DNA from: Anaeromyxobacter dehalogenans 2CP-1
GTDB lineage: Bacteria > Myxococcota > Myxococcia > Myxococcales > Anaeromyxobacteraceae
Assembly (NCBI RefSeq): GCF_000022145.1
Contig: NC_011891.1
Span: 2,988,001-3,052,000 of the forward strand
Length of the DNA stretch: 64,000 nucleotides
Direction of reading: 5' to 3'
The notes beneath the pieces are model-generated. The model did not search any database. It saw only the letters and a list, made by a program, of their open reading frames with translations, and was not told the origin of the DNA. Each line of letters starts with the position of its first letter. The first letter of the stretch is position 1. This document shows positions 47,076 to 56,174 of the stretch, one piece after another. The translations under genes and the position numbers were made by a program.

Positions 47076-47603
47076 CTACCCGCCGAGCCGGGCCGCGTAC
47101 TCACCGACCAGGCGCTGCCAGCCGGCGAGCTTCATCGCGTCCGGCCCGACGATGCGTACGATGGGCTCGCCCGCCAGGCGCCGGTCCAGCACGTCCAGGC
47201 AGACGTGCCACCCGGCGGCGCCCCACGACACGAAGCGCCGGTCGATGCCGTGCCACAGCGTCAACCGCGTGCCGCCGGCGAGCGGCTCGAGCTCCCAGCG
47301 AAGCTCGCCGTCGCCCCAGGTGTACTCCAGCACCCTCGGCGCCTCCGCCCGCCTCACGGTGGACGCGGACACCTGCGGCGTCGGCGTGCCCACGGTCGAG
47401 AGGGTCACCGGCCCCGCAGCGGCCAGGGTCCGGTCCGCGTCGAACGGCGCCCACTCCGCGAGGTGCGCGGGATCGGTGAGCGCCTCCCAGACCCTCGCCG
47501 GCGGGTGGCGGAGATCCCGCACCAGCACCAGGGTCCAGCGCTCGCCATCCTTGCGGACCTCGGCCCCGGACGCGGCGCCGGGTTCGTACTCGCGGCTGCT
47601 CAT
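47076..47603 (-). CDS. SRPBCC / AHSA1-like domain protein
   Basis: A 175-residue single START-like domain. It has LVRDLRHPPARVWEALTDPA, then LAEWAPFDADRTL, VLEYTWGDGELRWELEPLAGGTRLTLWH. The fold binds hydrophobic ligands. Genes of this type very often follow an ArsR regulator as here, where its ATG overlaps the arsR stop by four bases. Confidence 0.9.
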   Translation of the reverse strand: MSSREYEPGAASGAEVRKDGERWTLVLVRDLRHPPARVWEALTDPAHLAEWAPFDADRTLAAAGPVTLSTVGTPTPQVSASTVRRAEAPRVLEYTWGDGELRWELEPLAGGTRLTLWHGIDRRFVSWGAAGWHVCLDVLDRRLAGEPIVRIVGPDAMKLAGWQRLVGEYAARLGG

Positions 47604-47932
47604 CGCTTCGTTCCTTTCCGTGAGGCCTGCTCCATGCGATCGAGGTGGCGCTCGAGCGCGTCCACGTGGGCCGTCCAGAAGCGCCGGAACGGCGCGAGCC
47701 ACGCGTCGATCTCCCGCAGCGGCTCGGGCCGGATCCGGTAGACACGCCGCTGCGCCTCGACCCTCGCCTCCACCAGGCCCGCCTCGCGCAGCACCCGGAG
47801 GTGCTTGGACACCGACGTCTGCGGCATCCGCAGCCGGCGCTCGATCTCGCCGACGGACTGCTCCGAGGATGCGAGCAGGCCCAGGATGGCCCGGCGGTTC
47901 GGCTCCGCGATGGCGGCGAAGGACGTCTCCAC
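47600..47932 (-). CDS. ArsR-family transcriptional repressor
   Basis: A 110-residue winged-helix protein starting at GTG. The helix-turn-helix reads SVGEIERRLRMPQTSVSKHLRVL, with the wing AGLVEARVEAQRRVYRI. No Cys metal site is present, so it belongs to the SRPBCC-linked group rather than metal sensors. The start lies seven bases from a TCATATG/CATATGA inverted repeat, which suggests autoregulation. Confidence 0.9.
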   Translation of the reverse strand: METSFAAIAEPNRRAILGLLASSEQSVGEIERRLRMPQTSVSKHLRVLREAGLVEARVEAQRRVYRIRPEPLREIDAWLAPFRRFWTAHVDALERHLDRMEQASRKGTKR

Positions 47933-47938
47933 GCTTCG

Positions 47939-47962
47939 TCATATGCCGACTCGTTCATATGA
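47939..47962. promoter_or_regulatory. Putative ArsR operator
   Basis: TCATATG (47939-47945) and CATATGA (47956-47962) form an inverted repeat with ten bases between. It is AT-rich in GC-rich surroundings and lies directly upstream of the arsR-type gene on the minus strand. TATGAC inside it could be the -10 box. Confidence 0.5.
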
Positions 47963-48303
47963 CCGCAACCACACCAAAGGGTCCTCGTCGCGCTCCCTCG
48001 CGGCTCCGGGACGCGAGCGGGCGGCGCGCCTGCCGCCGCGCCGGATGGAGCGGCTCCACGCGGCGGCGCTCGCGGCGGGGCCGACGACGGGACGCGCCGA
48101 CGCGGTCCCGCCGGCGCCTGCCCGCGTGGCGTCCTCACCCCCCGAGCGAGGAACCGGACGCCGGGTACACGTTCCGTACGGCACGTGATCGTGGGATGGC
48201 GTGCACGTCGGGCGCCTGCTCTGGTGGCGCGTCACGGGGATGGCGCTGCCGGCGGATCGACGCCGCCGAGCGACCGGGGATGGGGGCGCGGGGGGCCCGA
48301 CCG
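47963..48303. other. Intergenic region, no gene seen
   Basis: This 341-base divergent region between the ArsR operon and the lipoprotein gene holds no ORF with a ribosome site. A near-perfect 20-base palindrome lies at 48168-48187; the rest is GC-rich and featureless. Confidence 0.5.
48168..48187. promoter_or_regulatory. 20-base near-perfect palindrome
   Basis: CACGTTCCGTACGGCACGTG is self-complementary except for one pair. It lies 117 bases before the lipoprotein start and looks like a dimer-binding operator or an E-box-like site; nothing downstream supports a terminator. Confidence 0.35.
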
Positions 48304-50706
48304 ATGACGAAGACTTCGACGGTGCTCGCGCTCGTGATCGCGGGCTGTGGCGGCAGCGGTGGCGGCGGCTCGCAGGTCGGGCAGGTCGTCACGGTGGTGC
48401 GGACCGACGCCTTGACGGCGCCGGACCAGGTGACGGCGGTGAGGGTGTTCGCCTCGCCGGCGAACGTCACGCAGGACCTGGCACACCAGCCGGACGGCAC
48501 CTTCGGCGGCGTGCTCACGCTGCCCGTCGGCGTGCAGACCATCACGGTCTCGGTGTATGCGGGCCCGTCCGTCGTCGGCACCGGCGCCGCCACCGTCGCC
48601 ATCCAGGCGAACGCGGCCTCCCAGGTCACGCTCCGCATCGTGGACAGCACCGGCCCCGGCCCCACGCCGGGCCAGGGCCCGATCATCGTCGCCCTCTCGG
48701 CCTCCAAGATGACGCCGCTCGTGGGCGAGTCCATCGCCCTGAGCGCGCGCGTGGTGGCGCCCGCGGGCGCGGCCGTGACCTACGCATGGTCCCAGGATTG
48801 CGCCTCCGGAACCTTCACCACGCCGGCCGCCGAGTCCACGAGCTGGTCCTCGAGCGCGGCGGGCGCCTGCGCGCTCACGCTGACCGCCACCGCGAACGGC
48901 CTCGCCGACGCGAGCGCGGTCGCCATCCAGGTGCTGGCGCCGGGGAGCGCCACCGGGTCGGTGTCGATCGTGGGCACGTTCGTGCCCCGCACCACCATCG
49001 GCGCCATCTCCGCCTACCCCTCCCCCGCCGCGACGGAGGCGGGCTGCACGGTCGGCCGCACCGGCGCCGACGGCACCTGCCGCATGGCGGTCCACTCCGG
49101 CCAGACGATCGGGATCACGCTCGACCCCGGGGCGGCCCCCGGCGCCGCCACCTACGCGCTCCGGGACGGCTGCGGCGGCGCCATCGTCCCCGGCGCCGCG
49201 GCGTCCTCCTTCCAGTGGACGCCGCCGTCGGCGGGCGGCTTCTGCGTGCTCACCGGGACCAAGGTCGAGGACGGCGTCGCCGACGCCTTCGCGTTCGGGC
49301 TGTACGCCGACCCCGTGCTCGCCCCGTCGCCCCGGCAGGCCTTCGACTGGACGCCGCACGCGGTGGGGACGGCACCGCCGCCCCACGCCTTCGTCGAGCA
49401 GCCCACCACGGCCGCGCACGTGGTCTGGAGCGGCACGACCTTCGCGGACACGCATGGCCGCATCACCTTCGTCCCGCAGGGCGCGCTGCCGTCCACCACC
49501 GCCGTGGGCCTCTGGAGCCCGGCGGAGACGCTGGTCGGCCCATGGGCCACCGGCGCGACCCGGTTCGTGGCCGACGCGGCGCACGGGGCGAGCGCGGTGG
49601 ACACCTCCGGTGACTTCACGGTCTGCGTGAAGTTCAAGCCCGGCCTCCACCCCGGGATGACGGCGCCCAACAAGACGCTGGTGGCGCGCGGGCAGGCCGA
49701 GTTCCCCACCGCGGCGTGGCCGGAAGGCTGGGCGCTCATGCAGATGCACGAGGCCTACTGCTTCCACTACCTCACGGCGACCGCCGGAGGCGCCATCATG
49801 TCGCCGGACACGAGCGTGACGCCGGAGGCGGTCGAGACCTACGCGTTCGACTACATGTGCGGCGGGCGCGCCGGCGGGCAGATCCTCGCCGGCGCACATG
49901 GCCAGAGCGGCGCGCTCGCCACCGCGGTCGCCACCGCGTTCTCCGACGAGTCCGCCCTGCCGCTGTCCATCGGCTCGTACCCGACCGGCGACGACCCCAC
50001 GCTGGACGCCTCCGTCTACGAGGTGATCTTCGACACGCGCCCGGCGACGGTGGACACGTTCCGCGACATCGTCGGCGCTGCGGAAGGCACGCGTCTCGCG
50101 AACGGCGCGGTGTGGGTCCCGCGGCGCGTCGCGGGGGAGACGGCGACCGGCGCCGACGGTCAGGGCTACCCGCTGCCTCCCTACGCGAACCCGGGGCGGT
50201 GGCCCGTCCCGGTGGTGGACGGGACGGTCCCCGGCAACGCCCAGCTCGGCTACCGCCGGCCGCTCGCGGAGCGGACCTCGACGACCGGCTACTGCATCGG
50301 CGCGGAGCTGGTCGCGGACGGCGCGTGGGCCGACGTCGGCGGGATCGTCCTCACGTTCATCGACGACGCGGCCACGCAGTCCACCCGGCTCTACCTCGAC
50401 CCCCGCGTCTGCTTCGCCACGGAGGCACCGGGGCAGGCGGCGACGTCGGCGTGCAGCGCCTCGACGCTGCCCTACGACTCGTGGCCGCCGGGTTCGCTGC
50501 ACCGGTTCACCGCCTGCGCCGACGCCAGCAGCGGGGCGCTGACCGCCTACGTGGACGGCGCCGCCACGTCCGTGCTGCCCGCCGGAGCCACCGGCGGCGT
50601 CCCGGACCTCTCGAGTGGCGTGCTCACCATCGGCTCCAGCCTGGGCGGCGCCAGCATCTCGCGGGTCTTCGCCTGCCCGTTCGCGGACGCGGCGCGCTGC
50701 CAGTGA
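48304..50706 (+). CDS. Large lipoprotein with Ig-like region
   Basis: An 800-residue protein with a short lipoprotein signal ending in LVIAGCGGSGGGG (Cys near 15). The mature part begins with DUF-type beta domains (VVTVVRTDALTAPDQVTAVR; PLVGESIALSARVVAPAGAAV TY, Ig/PKD-like at about 125-210), then a Cys-containing region and a C-terminal lectin/laminin-like part (FTVCVKFKPGLHPGM; DLSSGVLTIGSSLGGASISRV). It has no catalytic motif. Probably surface-exposed, possibly in adhesion or carbohydrate contact. The small second lipoprotein at 54389 shares the Gly-rich post-lipobox sequence. Confidence 0.65.
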   Translation: MTKTSTVLALVIAGCGGSGGGGSQVGQVVTVVRTDALTAPDQVTAVRVFASPANVTQDLAHQPDGTFGGVLTLPVGVQTITVSVYAGPSVVGTGAATVAIQANAASQVTLRIVDSTGPGPTPGQGPIIVALSASKMTPLVGESIALSARVVAPAGAAVTYAWSQDCASGTFTTPAAESTSWSSSAAGACALTLTATANGLADASAVAIQVLAPGSATGSVSIVGTFVPRTTIGAISAYPSPAATEAGCTVGRTGADGTCRMAVHSGQTIGITLDPGAAPGAATYALRDGCGGAIVPGAAASSFQWTPPSAGGFCVLTGTKVEDGVADAFAFGLYADPVLAPSPRQAFDWTPHAVGTAPPPHAFVEQPTTAAHVVWSGTTFADTHGRITFVPQGALPSTTAVGLWSPAETLVGPWATGATRFVADAAHGASAVDTSGDFTVCVKFKPGLHPGMTAPNKTLVARGQAEFPTAAWPEGWALMQMHEAYCFHYLTATAGGAIMSPDTSVTPEAVETYAFDYMCGGRAGGQILAGAHGQSGALATAVATAFSDESALPLSIGSYPTGDDPTLDASVYEVIFDTRPATVDTFRDIVGAAEGTRLANGAVWVPRRVAGETATGADGQGYPLPPYANPGRWPVPVVDGTVPGNAQLGYRRPLAERTSTTGYCIGAELVADGAWADVGGIVLTFIDDAATQSTRLYLDPRVCFATEAPGQAATSACSASTLPYDSWPPGSLHRFTACADASSGALTAYVDGAATSVLPAGATGGVPDLSSGVLTIGSSLGGASISRVFACPFADAARCQ

Positions 50707-50788
50707 GCCCGGCGCGAGCCGGGGGGCCGGTGCGCGCGCCGGTGTTCGATCGCCGCGCGGGCGCGTCGCCGGCCGCGACGACTTCGCG

Positions 50789-53700
50789 TCAGGGCGCCGC
50801 CGGAGCCTCCAGCCGGAGCGGCTGGCCCGACCGGTAGCGCGCCAGCGTCGCGCGCGCGTCGCCCGCCTGCGCGGCGCCCGCGCGCTCCAGCAGCTCCACC
50901 GCCCTGCCCTGCTCCGCGACCGCGTCGCCGAACCGGCCCGCGGCGGCATACGCGGCCGCGAGCGTCTCGAGCGCGGCGGGATCGCGGCCGTCGGTGAGCG
51001 AGCGGGCCCGCGACGCGAGCCGCACCGCCTCCTCGGCGTCCGTGCCGGTGGCGCCGGGCCGGGTGGCGAGCAGCAGCGCCGTGCGGCCCAGCGGCTCGGG
51101 TGCGCGCGGATCGAGCCGGACCGCCTCGCGCAGCTCGCGCAGCCCCTCGTCGAAGCGGCCCGCCATCGCGAGCGAGGTCCCGAGCGCCGCCCGGAGCCGG
51201 GCGGCGCCGGGGGCGAGCCGCACGGCCTCGCGCGCGTGATCGGTCGCCTCGCCCGGGCGGCCCACCCCGAGGAGCAGCTCGGCGGCCCAGCGGTGCGCGC
51301 TGCCCGACTCCGGGTTGAGGTCCAGCGCCCGGCGCTCCGCGGCGAGCGCCTCGGGGACCTGGCCCTCGAGCGCGAGCGCGCGACCGAGGTTCACCCAGGC
51401 GGTCGCGAAGCGCGGCCACGCCGCGATCGCCGCGCGGTACAGGCCCTCGGCACGCGCGAGATCGCTCGAGCGGTCGGCGTCCACCCCCAGCTGCACCAGC
51501 GCCTCCGCCACCGCCTGGCGGATCACGCCGTCGGCGGGCGCGGCCTGCGCGGCGGCCTCGAGCTGGGCGACGCCCGCCGCGTCCCCGCGACCCAGGGCCG
51601 CCACCCCGGCGACCAGGAGCCGCTCGGCCCGGGCGCCGTCCGCCAGCGCCGCCGGGTCGCCGCCGGTGACCCGCGCCGTGGGAGGGATGCCGCGGCTCAG
51701 GGTCCCGAGCGTGGCCAGGTTCGCGGCGGCGCGCACGCCGGGCGGCACGGCGAGCTCCGCGGGCGCGTAGAACTCCAGGACCGGGCGCTCCAGGGTGTTG
51801 ACGGTGTCCTCCAGCGCCAGCCACGGTGCGAGCGTCTCGCGGTCGGCCGCGAGCAGCGCCACGACCTCGGCCGCCGTCCGCCAGCCGTGCCGGCGCAGGT
51901 CGTCGCTCTCCGGCGCGTCGAGCACCCGCTGGACCCTGGCCAGGTCCAGCGCCAGCGGGCCGTCGAGCCCGACCAGGAAGCACGACGACTGCGCGATCCA
52001 CACGTAGGTGTCGGGGAACGCCTCCTCGAACGTGCGCAGGATGACGCGGAGGTCCGCCGCGGGCACGTCGAGCGGAACCCATTGCATCATCACGCCGCCG
52101 GGGGCGAGGTGGGCGCGCGCCGACCGGTAGTAGTCCTGCGAGTAGAACTGCGCGTTCCCTGCGTGCCCGGACCGCGACTTGCCGTCGGAGATGATCGCGT
52201 CGTACCGCTCGGCGCTCCGGCGCAGGAAGGCCACGCCGTCGTCGTTCACCACCCGCACGCGCGGGTCGTCGAGCACCGCGCCGTCGAAGCGGTCGAAGAG
52301 GCGCGCACCCTCGATCACCGAGGGCGACAGCTCGACCACGTCGACCCGCTCGACCCCGGGGTGGCGCGCCACCTCGCCCGCCAGGATCCCGGTGCCGAGG
52401 CCGATGGTGAGCACGCGGGCCGGAGGCCGGTCGCGCAGAAGGATCGGGAAGTGCGCCAGCACCTGCTGCTTGCGGTCCACGCCCTCGCTGCTCTGGCCGA
52501 TGCGGACCCCGTCCACCAGCATGACGCGCTGCCGGCCGTCGTCGGCGCGCTGGATCACCTTGACCGTCGAGACCAGGCCCTCGCGGTAGAACAGCACCGG
52601 ATCGTCCGGGCCCTCCTCGGTGGCGCCGAACGGCGCGGGCCGCCAGAGCGCGACCAGCAGCGCGCACGCCCACAGACCGGCGGAGACGGGCGCCGCGCGG
52701 AGCAGGACCGCCGGCCGCCGGTGGTCCTCGCGCGCGGGGAGGAGCGCCCAGGCGGCGGCGATCAGGTTCAGCACCGCCATGAGCGCGACGCCCCGCTGCA
52801 TCCCCACGGCCGGCAGCACCACGAAGCCGCCCAGCACCGCGCCGGCGATGTTCCCGAGCGTGTTCGCGCCGTAGAGCTGCCCGAGGCGCCCGCCCAGCGT
52901 GTCGAGCGAGCGGGCCCAGATCCGCGCCGCGAGCGGGAACGTCATCCCGATGAGCGTGGTCGGGACGATCATCACCAGGAAGCTGAGCCCGAACCGACCG
53001 GCGAGCAGCGCCTCCCACCGGAGCTCCAGGCCGTCGATCCACCGCTGCGCGTCGCCCATCAGCGCGCCCATGAGCGGCAGGGTCGCGAGCGTGGACGCGG
53101 CGATGCCGGCCTGGACCCAGCCGAACGCCCGGCGCGGGCTCCGCACCCGATCCACGAACGCGCGCGCCACGAAGCTCCCCAGCGCGATGCCCACCAGGAA
53201 CGCGGTGAGCATGGTGACGAACGCGTAGGTGGAGGTGCCAACGATCAGGATCAGCATGCGCGTCCAGATCACCTCCAGCGCGAGGGAGGACACGCCCGAG
53301 AGCGCCATGACGGCGAGGATCCACCCGGTCCCGGACGCCGCGCCCGCCGCCGGCGCGGGCGCGGGAGCCTCGACGGCGGGCGGCGGCGCCCCGGCCGCGC
53401 CGCGGGCCCGCGAGAACGCGAGCGCCCCGAGCCCCACCGCCACGTTCGCCGCGGCGGCGGCCCACAGCGTGCCGTGCACCCCGAGCGCGCGGATCAGCGC
53501 GAAGCCCGCCGCGACGCTCCCCGCCACCGCGCCCGCGGTGTTGAGCGCGTACACGAAGCTCAGCTCGCGGCCGAGGTGGCCGATGCGGCGGACCAGGGCC
53601 CGCGTGATCGCCGGGAGCGTGCCGCCCATGAGCACGGTGGGCGGCAGCACCACCACCGCCGCGAGTCCCGCCCGCACCAGCAGCAGCCCGAGGGAGTCCG

Positions 53701-54025
53701 GCGCGAGCCGCGAGGCGGCCCACAGGTGGACCGGATCGAGGGCGCGCACCACGGCGGTGCCTGCGATCGCCGTGACCGCGACGCCCAGCTCGAGCAGCGC
53801 ATAGAGCCGCAGCGGGTCGCGGCAGCGGTCCGCCGCGCGCCCGAGCAGCCAGCTCCCGAGCGCCAGCCCACCGAGGAACGTGGCGAGCACCGCGGTCACC
53901 GCGTGCGCGGTGACGCCGAAGATCTCGTTCAGCAGGCGCGACCACGCCACCTGGTAGACCAGGCCGGCCGCGCCGGAGACGAAGAACAGCGCGTACACCC
54001 CGCCGTCACGCCGGAAACCCCTCAT
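50789..54025 (-). CDS. Membrane-spermidine synthase-TPR fusion protein
   Basis: A 1078-residue protein with two transporter-like halves of about six helices each (residues 10-200: YALFFVSGAAGLVYQVAWSR; 235-440: GVSSLALEVIWTRMLILIVG), a spermidine-synthase-fold domain (about 475-730: VLTIGLGTGILAGEV near 538, VDVVELSPSVIEGA, VNDDGVAFLR, YDAIISD) and five or six C-terminal TPR units (about 800-1065). The YDAIISD sequence keeps the Asp that deprotonates the substrate amine in spermidine synthases, but the polyamine role is unproven. Convergent with the Ig lipoprotein gene. Confidence 0.85.
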   Translation of the reverse strand: MRGFRRDGGVYALFFVSGAAGLVYQVAWSRLLNEIFGVTAHAVTAVLATFLGGLALGSWLLGRAADRCRDPLRLYALLELGVAVTAIAGTAVVRALDPVHLWAASRLAPDSLGLLLVRAGLAAVVVLPPTVLMGGTLPAITRALVRRIGHLGRELSFVYALNTAGAVAGSVAAGFALIRALGVHGTLWAAAAANVAVGLGALAFSRARGAAGAPPPAVEAPAPAPAAGAASGTGWILAVMALSGVSSLALEVIWTRMLILIVGTSTYAFVTMLTAFLVGIALGSFVARAFVDRVRSPRRAFGWVQAGIAASTLATLPLMGALMGDAQRWIDGLELRWEALLAGRFGLSFLVMIVPTTLIGMTFPLAARIWARSLDTLGGRLGQLYGANTLGNIAGAVLGGFVVLPAVGMQRGVALMAVLNLIAAAWALLPAREDHRRPAVLLRAAPVSAGLWACALLVALWRPAPFGATEEGPDDPVLFYREGLVSTVKVIQRADDGRQRVMLVDGVRIGQSSEGVDRKQQVLAHFPILLRDRPPARVLTIGLGTGILAGEVARHPGVERVDVVELSPSVIEGARLFDRFDGAVLDDPRVRVVNDDGVAFLRRSAERYDAIISDGKSRSGHAGNAQFYSQDYYRSARAHLAPGGVMMQWVPLDVPAADLRVILRTFEEAFPDTYVWIAQSSCFLVGLDGPLALDLARVQRVLDAPESDDLRRHGWRTAAEVVALLAADRETLAPWLALEDTVNTLERPVLEFYAPAELAVPPGVRAAANLATLGTLSRGIPPTARVTGGDPAALADGARAERLLVAGVAALGRGDAAGVAQLEAAAQAAPADGVIRQAVAEALVQLGVDADRSSDLARAEGLYRAAIAAWPRFATAWVNLGRALALEGQVPEALAAERRALDLNPESGSAHRWAAELLLGVGRPGEATDHAREAVRLAPGAARLRAALGTSLAMAGRFDEGLRELREAVRLDPRAPEPLGRTALLLATRPGATGTDAEEAVRLASRARSLTDGRDPAALETLAAAYAAAGRFGDAVAEQGRAVELLERAGAAQAGDARATLARYRSGQPLRLEAPAAP

Positions 54026-54388
54026 GGGGGTGCGACTGTATGCTCCGGCCCTGCGACGATCCATCCCCCGGGAGTCGGTGGGAAGCCCCAGGCCACCCGG
54101 GGCGGTGAGCGACGGCGCGCGGCAGCGACGGATTCACGATGCGTGCGTGCGCGGCCCCGGGACGTATCCCGCCACCGCGCGCGCTCGCGCGGCCCCGCCC
54201 GACGCCGGAAACCTACAACCGATGCAAGGAGATGTGCGCTGTCTGCCCACGGCGGCGCCGCTGCTTTGGCGGCTTTTGCTGACCCGGTGCGTCGTGGGAT
54301 TTTGCCCCACGATTCAACGACACCGGATCGCGGGACGCACCCAGGGCTCACCGGGGGTTCCGCCACCCCAGCCCGCAAGGAAAGCGAG
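54026..54388. other. Intergenic region with hairpin
   Basis: No gene is supported in these 363 bases. TCGTGGG (54292-54298) and CCCACGA (54306-54312) form a perfect 7-bp hairpin in the probable leader of the following lipoprotein gene. A small ORF at 54232 has AAGGAG directly touching its ATG and was not accepted. Confidence 0.5.
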
Positions 54389-55387
54389 ATGCCGATCACC
54401 CGCCTGCTCCTCGCCTTCGCCGTCCTGGCCGCCCTGGCCGGATGCGGAGGCGGAGGCTCCACCTCCACGCAGGGGCCGCTCCCCCCCGCCGGCCAGACCG
54501 TGACGGTCGAGGTCCGCCCGAAGGAGATCCAGGTCGCGCCGGGCGGGACCGTGGACTTCTCCAGCGTCGTGACCGGCACCGCCGACACGGGCGTCACCTG
54601 GGAGGCCGACGCCGGCACCGTGAGCCAGACCGGCAGCTACGTCGCGCCGCTCGCCGCGGGCACCTACACCGTCAGCGCGACGAGCAAGGGCAACGGACTG
54701 GCGAAGGGCCGGTCGAAGGTCGTGGTCACCCCGACGCCGGCGCCGATCTCGGTGACCGTCTCCCCATCGACGGCCGCCGTGGGCGCGGGCGGCACGGTCG
54801 CGTTCACCGCGACGGTCAGCAACGCCATCGACCCGAGCGTCGCCTGGACCGTGCGCGAGCCGTCCGGCTGCGGCAGCGTGAGCGCGGCCGGCGTCTACAC
54901 CGCCCCCGGCGCGGCGGCCACCTGTCACGTGGTGGCGGCGAGCGTCGCCGATCCCACCGCCACGGCCGAGGCGACGGTCACCGTGAGCGCGCCGACGCTG
55001 CCGGGGCCGGTGGTGGTGAGCCTCTCGCCCGTCAGCGGCGCGGTGGACGCGTGCCGCACGCTCACCTTCACGGCCACCGTCACCGGCGCCGCGAACGGCG
55101 CGGTGACCTGGTCCGTCCAGGAAGGCGCGGCCGGCGGGTCCATCACGTCGGGCGGCGTCTACACCGCGCCGGACGCGGCCGGCACGTATCACGTGGTCGC
55201 GACCAGCCAGGCGAGCGGGACGGCGAGCAAGGTCGCGGCGGTCACGGTGAGCGACCGGATCCTCGGCGTGTCGGTCTCGCCGGCCACCGTGGAGCTGGCG
55301 CCCGGCGCGAGCGCGCAGTTCACCGCCACCGTCACCACGACCTGCGGCGCGTACGCGACGACGCGGACGATCACGGCGCCGAACTGA
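54389..55387 (+). CDS. Lipoprotein with three Ig-like (Big-type) repeats
   Basis: A 332-residue protein with signal ending in LAALAGCGGGG (lipobox Cys about 19). Three to four repeated beta-sandwich units begin with similar phrases (VEVRPKEIQVAPGGTVDFSS; VTVSPSTAAVGAGGTVAFTA; VSLSPVSGAVDACRTLTFTA; VSVSPATVELAPGASAQFTA), each followed by VTW-type and GVYTAP segments of the Big_2 family. GGAAAGCGAG precedes the ATG. It is probably displayed on the cell surface. Confidence 0.8.
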   Translation: MPITRLLLAFAVLAALAGCGGGGSTSTQGPLPPAGQTVTVEVRPKEIQVAPGGTVDFSSVVTGTADTGVTWEADAGTVSQTGSYVAPLAAGTYTVSATSKGNGLAKGRSKVVVTPTPAPISVTVSPSTAAVGAGGTVAFTATVSNAIDPSVAWTVREPSGCGSVSAAGVYTAPGAAATCHVVAASVADPTATAEATVTVSAPTLPGPVVVSLSPVSGAVDACRTLTFTATVTGAANGAVTWSVQEGAAGGSITSGGVYTAPDAAGTYHVVATSQASGTASKVAAVTVSDRILGVSVSPATVELAPGASAQFTATVTTTCGAYATTRTITAPN

Positions 55388-55396
55388 CCCGCCGCT

Positions 55397-55420
55397 GCGC
55401 GGGCGCGCGCGGGCCCGCGC
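55397..55420 (+). terminator. Hairpin behind the Ig lipoprotein gene
   Basis: GCGCGGGC and GCCCGCGC form a perfect 8-bp stem with an eight-base loop, starting 10 bases after the stop; the next T run (CTTTAC) follows eight bases later. Confidence 0.45.
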
Positions 55421-55451
55421 CCGGGGGCTTTACTCGCGACCGGATCCGGCG

Positions 55452-55466
55452 CATGCCGTCGGCATG
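55452..55466. promoter_or_regulatory. Palindrome overlapping the SDR start codon
   Basis: CATGCCG-T-CGGCATG is a perfect 7-1-7 palindrome whose last three bases are the ATG of the SDR gene. Confidence 0.3.
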
Positions 55467-56174
55467 ACCGGATCCGATCGCCCGCCCCGCCGCACCGCGC
55501 TCGTCACGGGCGCGAACCGTGGGATCGGGCTGGCGGTCGCCGAGGCGCTGGCCGCCCGCGGGATGGCGGTGCTCCTGGGGACGCGCGATGCGGCGGCCGG
55601 CGCCCACGCCGCCGCCGCGCTCTCGGCCCGCGGTCACGCCGCCCGCGCCCTCGCCATCGACCTGTCCCGTCCCGCCTCGGTGGACGCCGCCCTCGCGCAG
55701 CTCGCCGCCGACGCCGTCCACGTGGACGTGCTCGTGAACAACGCCGGCGTGTACCCGCAGGGCGGCGTGCTGAGCGCGCCGGAGGAGGCCTTCCGCGAGG
55801 CGATGGAGGTCCACCTCTTCGGCCCGCTCCGCCTGTGCCGCGCGCTCGTGCCGGCGATGCAGCGCGCCGGCTGGGGGCGCGTGGTGAACGTCTCGTCGGG
55901 CTCCGGATCGTTCGGCGAGGGGCTGGAGGGCCCGGCGCCGTACAGCATCTCCAAGGCGGCGCTCGACGCGCTCACGCTCAAGCTCTCCGGCGTGACCGGC
56001 CCCGCGGTGAAGGTGAACGCGGCGTGCCCGGGGTGGGTCCGGACGCGCATGGGCGGCGAGGAGGCCCCCCGCTCGGTGGAGCGCGGCGCGGAGGGGATCG
56101 TCTGGCTGGCCACGCTCCCGGACGACGGCCCGAGCGGCGGGTTCTTCCGCGACGGGCGGCTCATCCCCTGGTGA
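55464..56174 (+). CDS. Short-chain dehydrogenase/reductase
   Basis: A 236-residue classical SDR with TGANRGIGLAVAEAL (about 14-28), VNNAGVYPQGG, the catalytic Ser in NVSSGSGSFGEG, YSISKAALDAL and CPGWVRTRMGG. Such proteins of about this length reduce carbonyls with NAD(P)H; substrate unknown. The stop codon abuts that of the convergent sensor kinase with no bases between. Confidence 0.9.
   Translation: MTGSDRPPRRTALVTGANRGIGLAVAEALAARGMAVLLGTRDAAAGAHAAAALSARGHAARALAIDLSRPASVDAALAQLAADAVHVDVLVNNAGVYPQGGVLSAPEEAFREAMEVHLFGPLRLCRALVPAMQRAGWGRVVNVSSGSGSFGEGLEGPAPYSISKAALDALTLKLSGVTGPAVKVNAACPGWVRTRMGGEEAPRSVERGAEGIVWLATLPDDGPSGGFFRDGRLIPW

Noticed and set aside
45934-48303. Large plus-strand reading frame running into the lipoprotein gene
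   Set aside because: It crosses the IS, the DUF1801/ArsR operon and the intergenic region without any family signal; the lipoprotein signal begins at 48304.
50707-50788. Terminator between the lipoprotein and fusion-protein genes
   Set aside because: Several GC-rich inverted repeats can be drawn but none is clearly better than background.
54232-54282. 16-residue Cys-rich small ORF (MCAVCPRRRRCFGGFC)
   Set aside because: AAGGAG touches the ATG with no spacing, no conservation evidence and no coupled neighbour.
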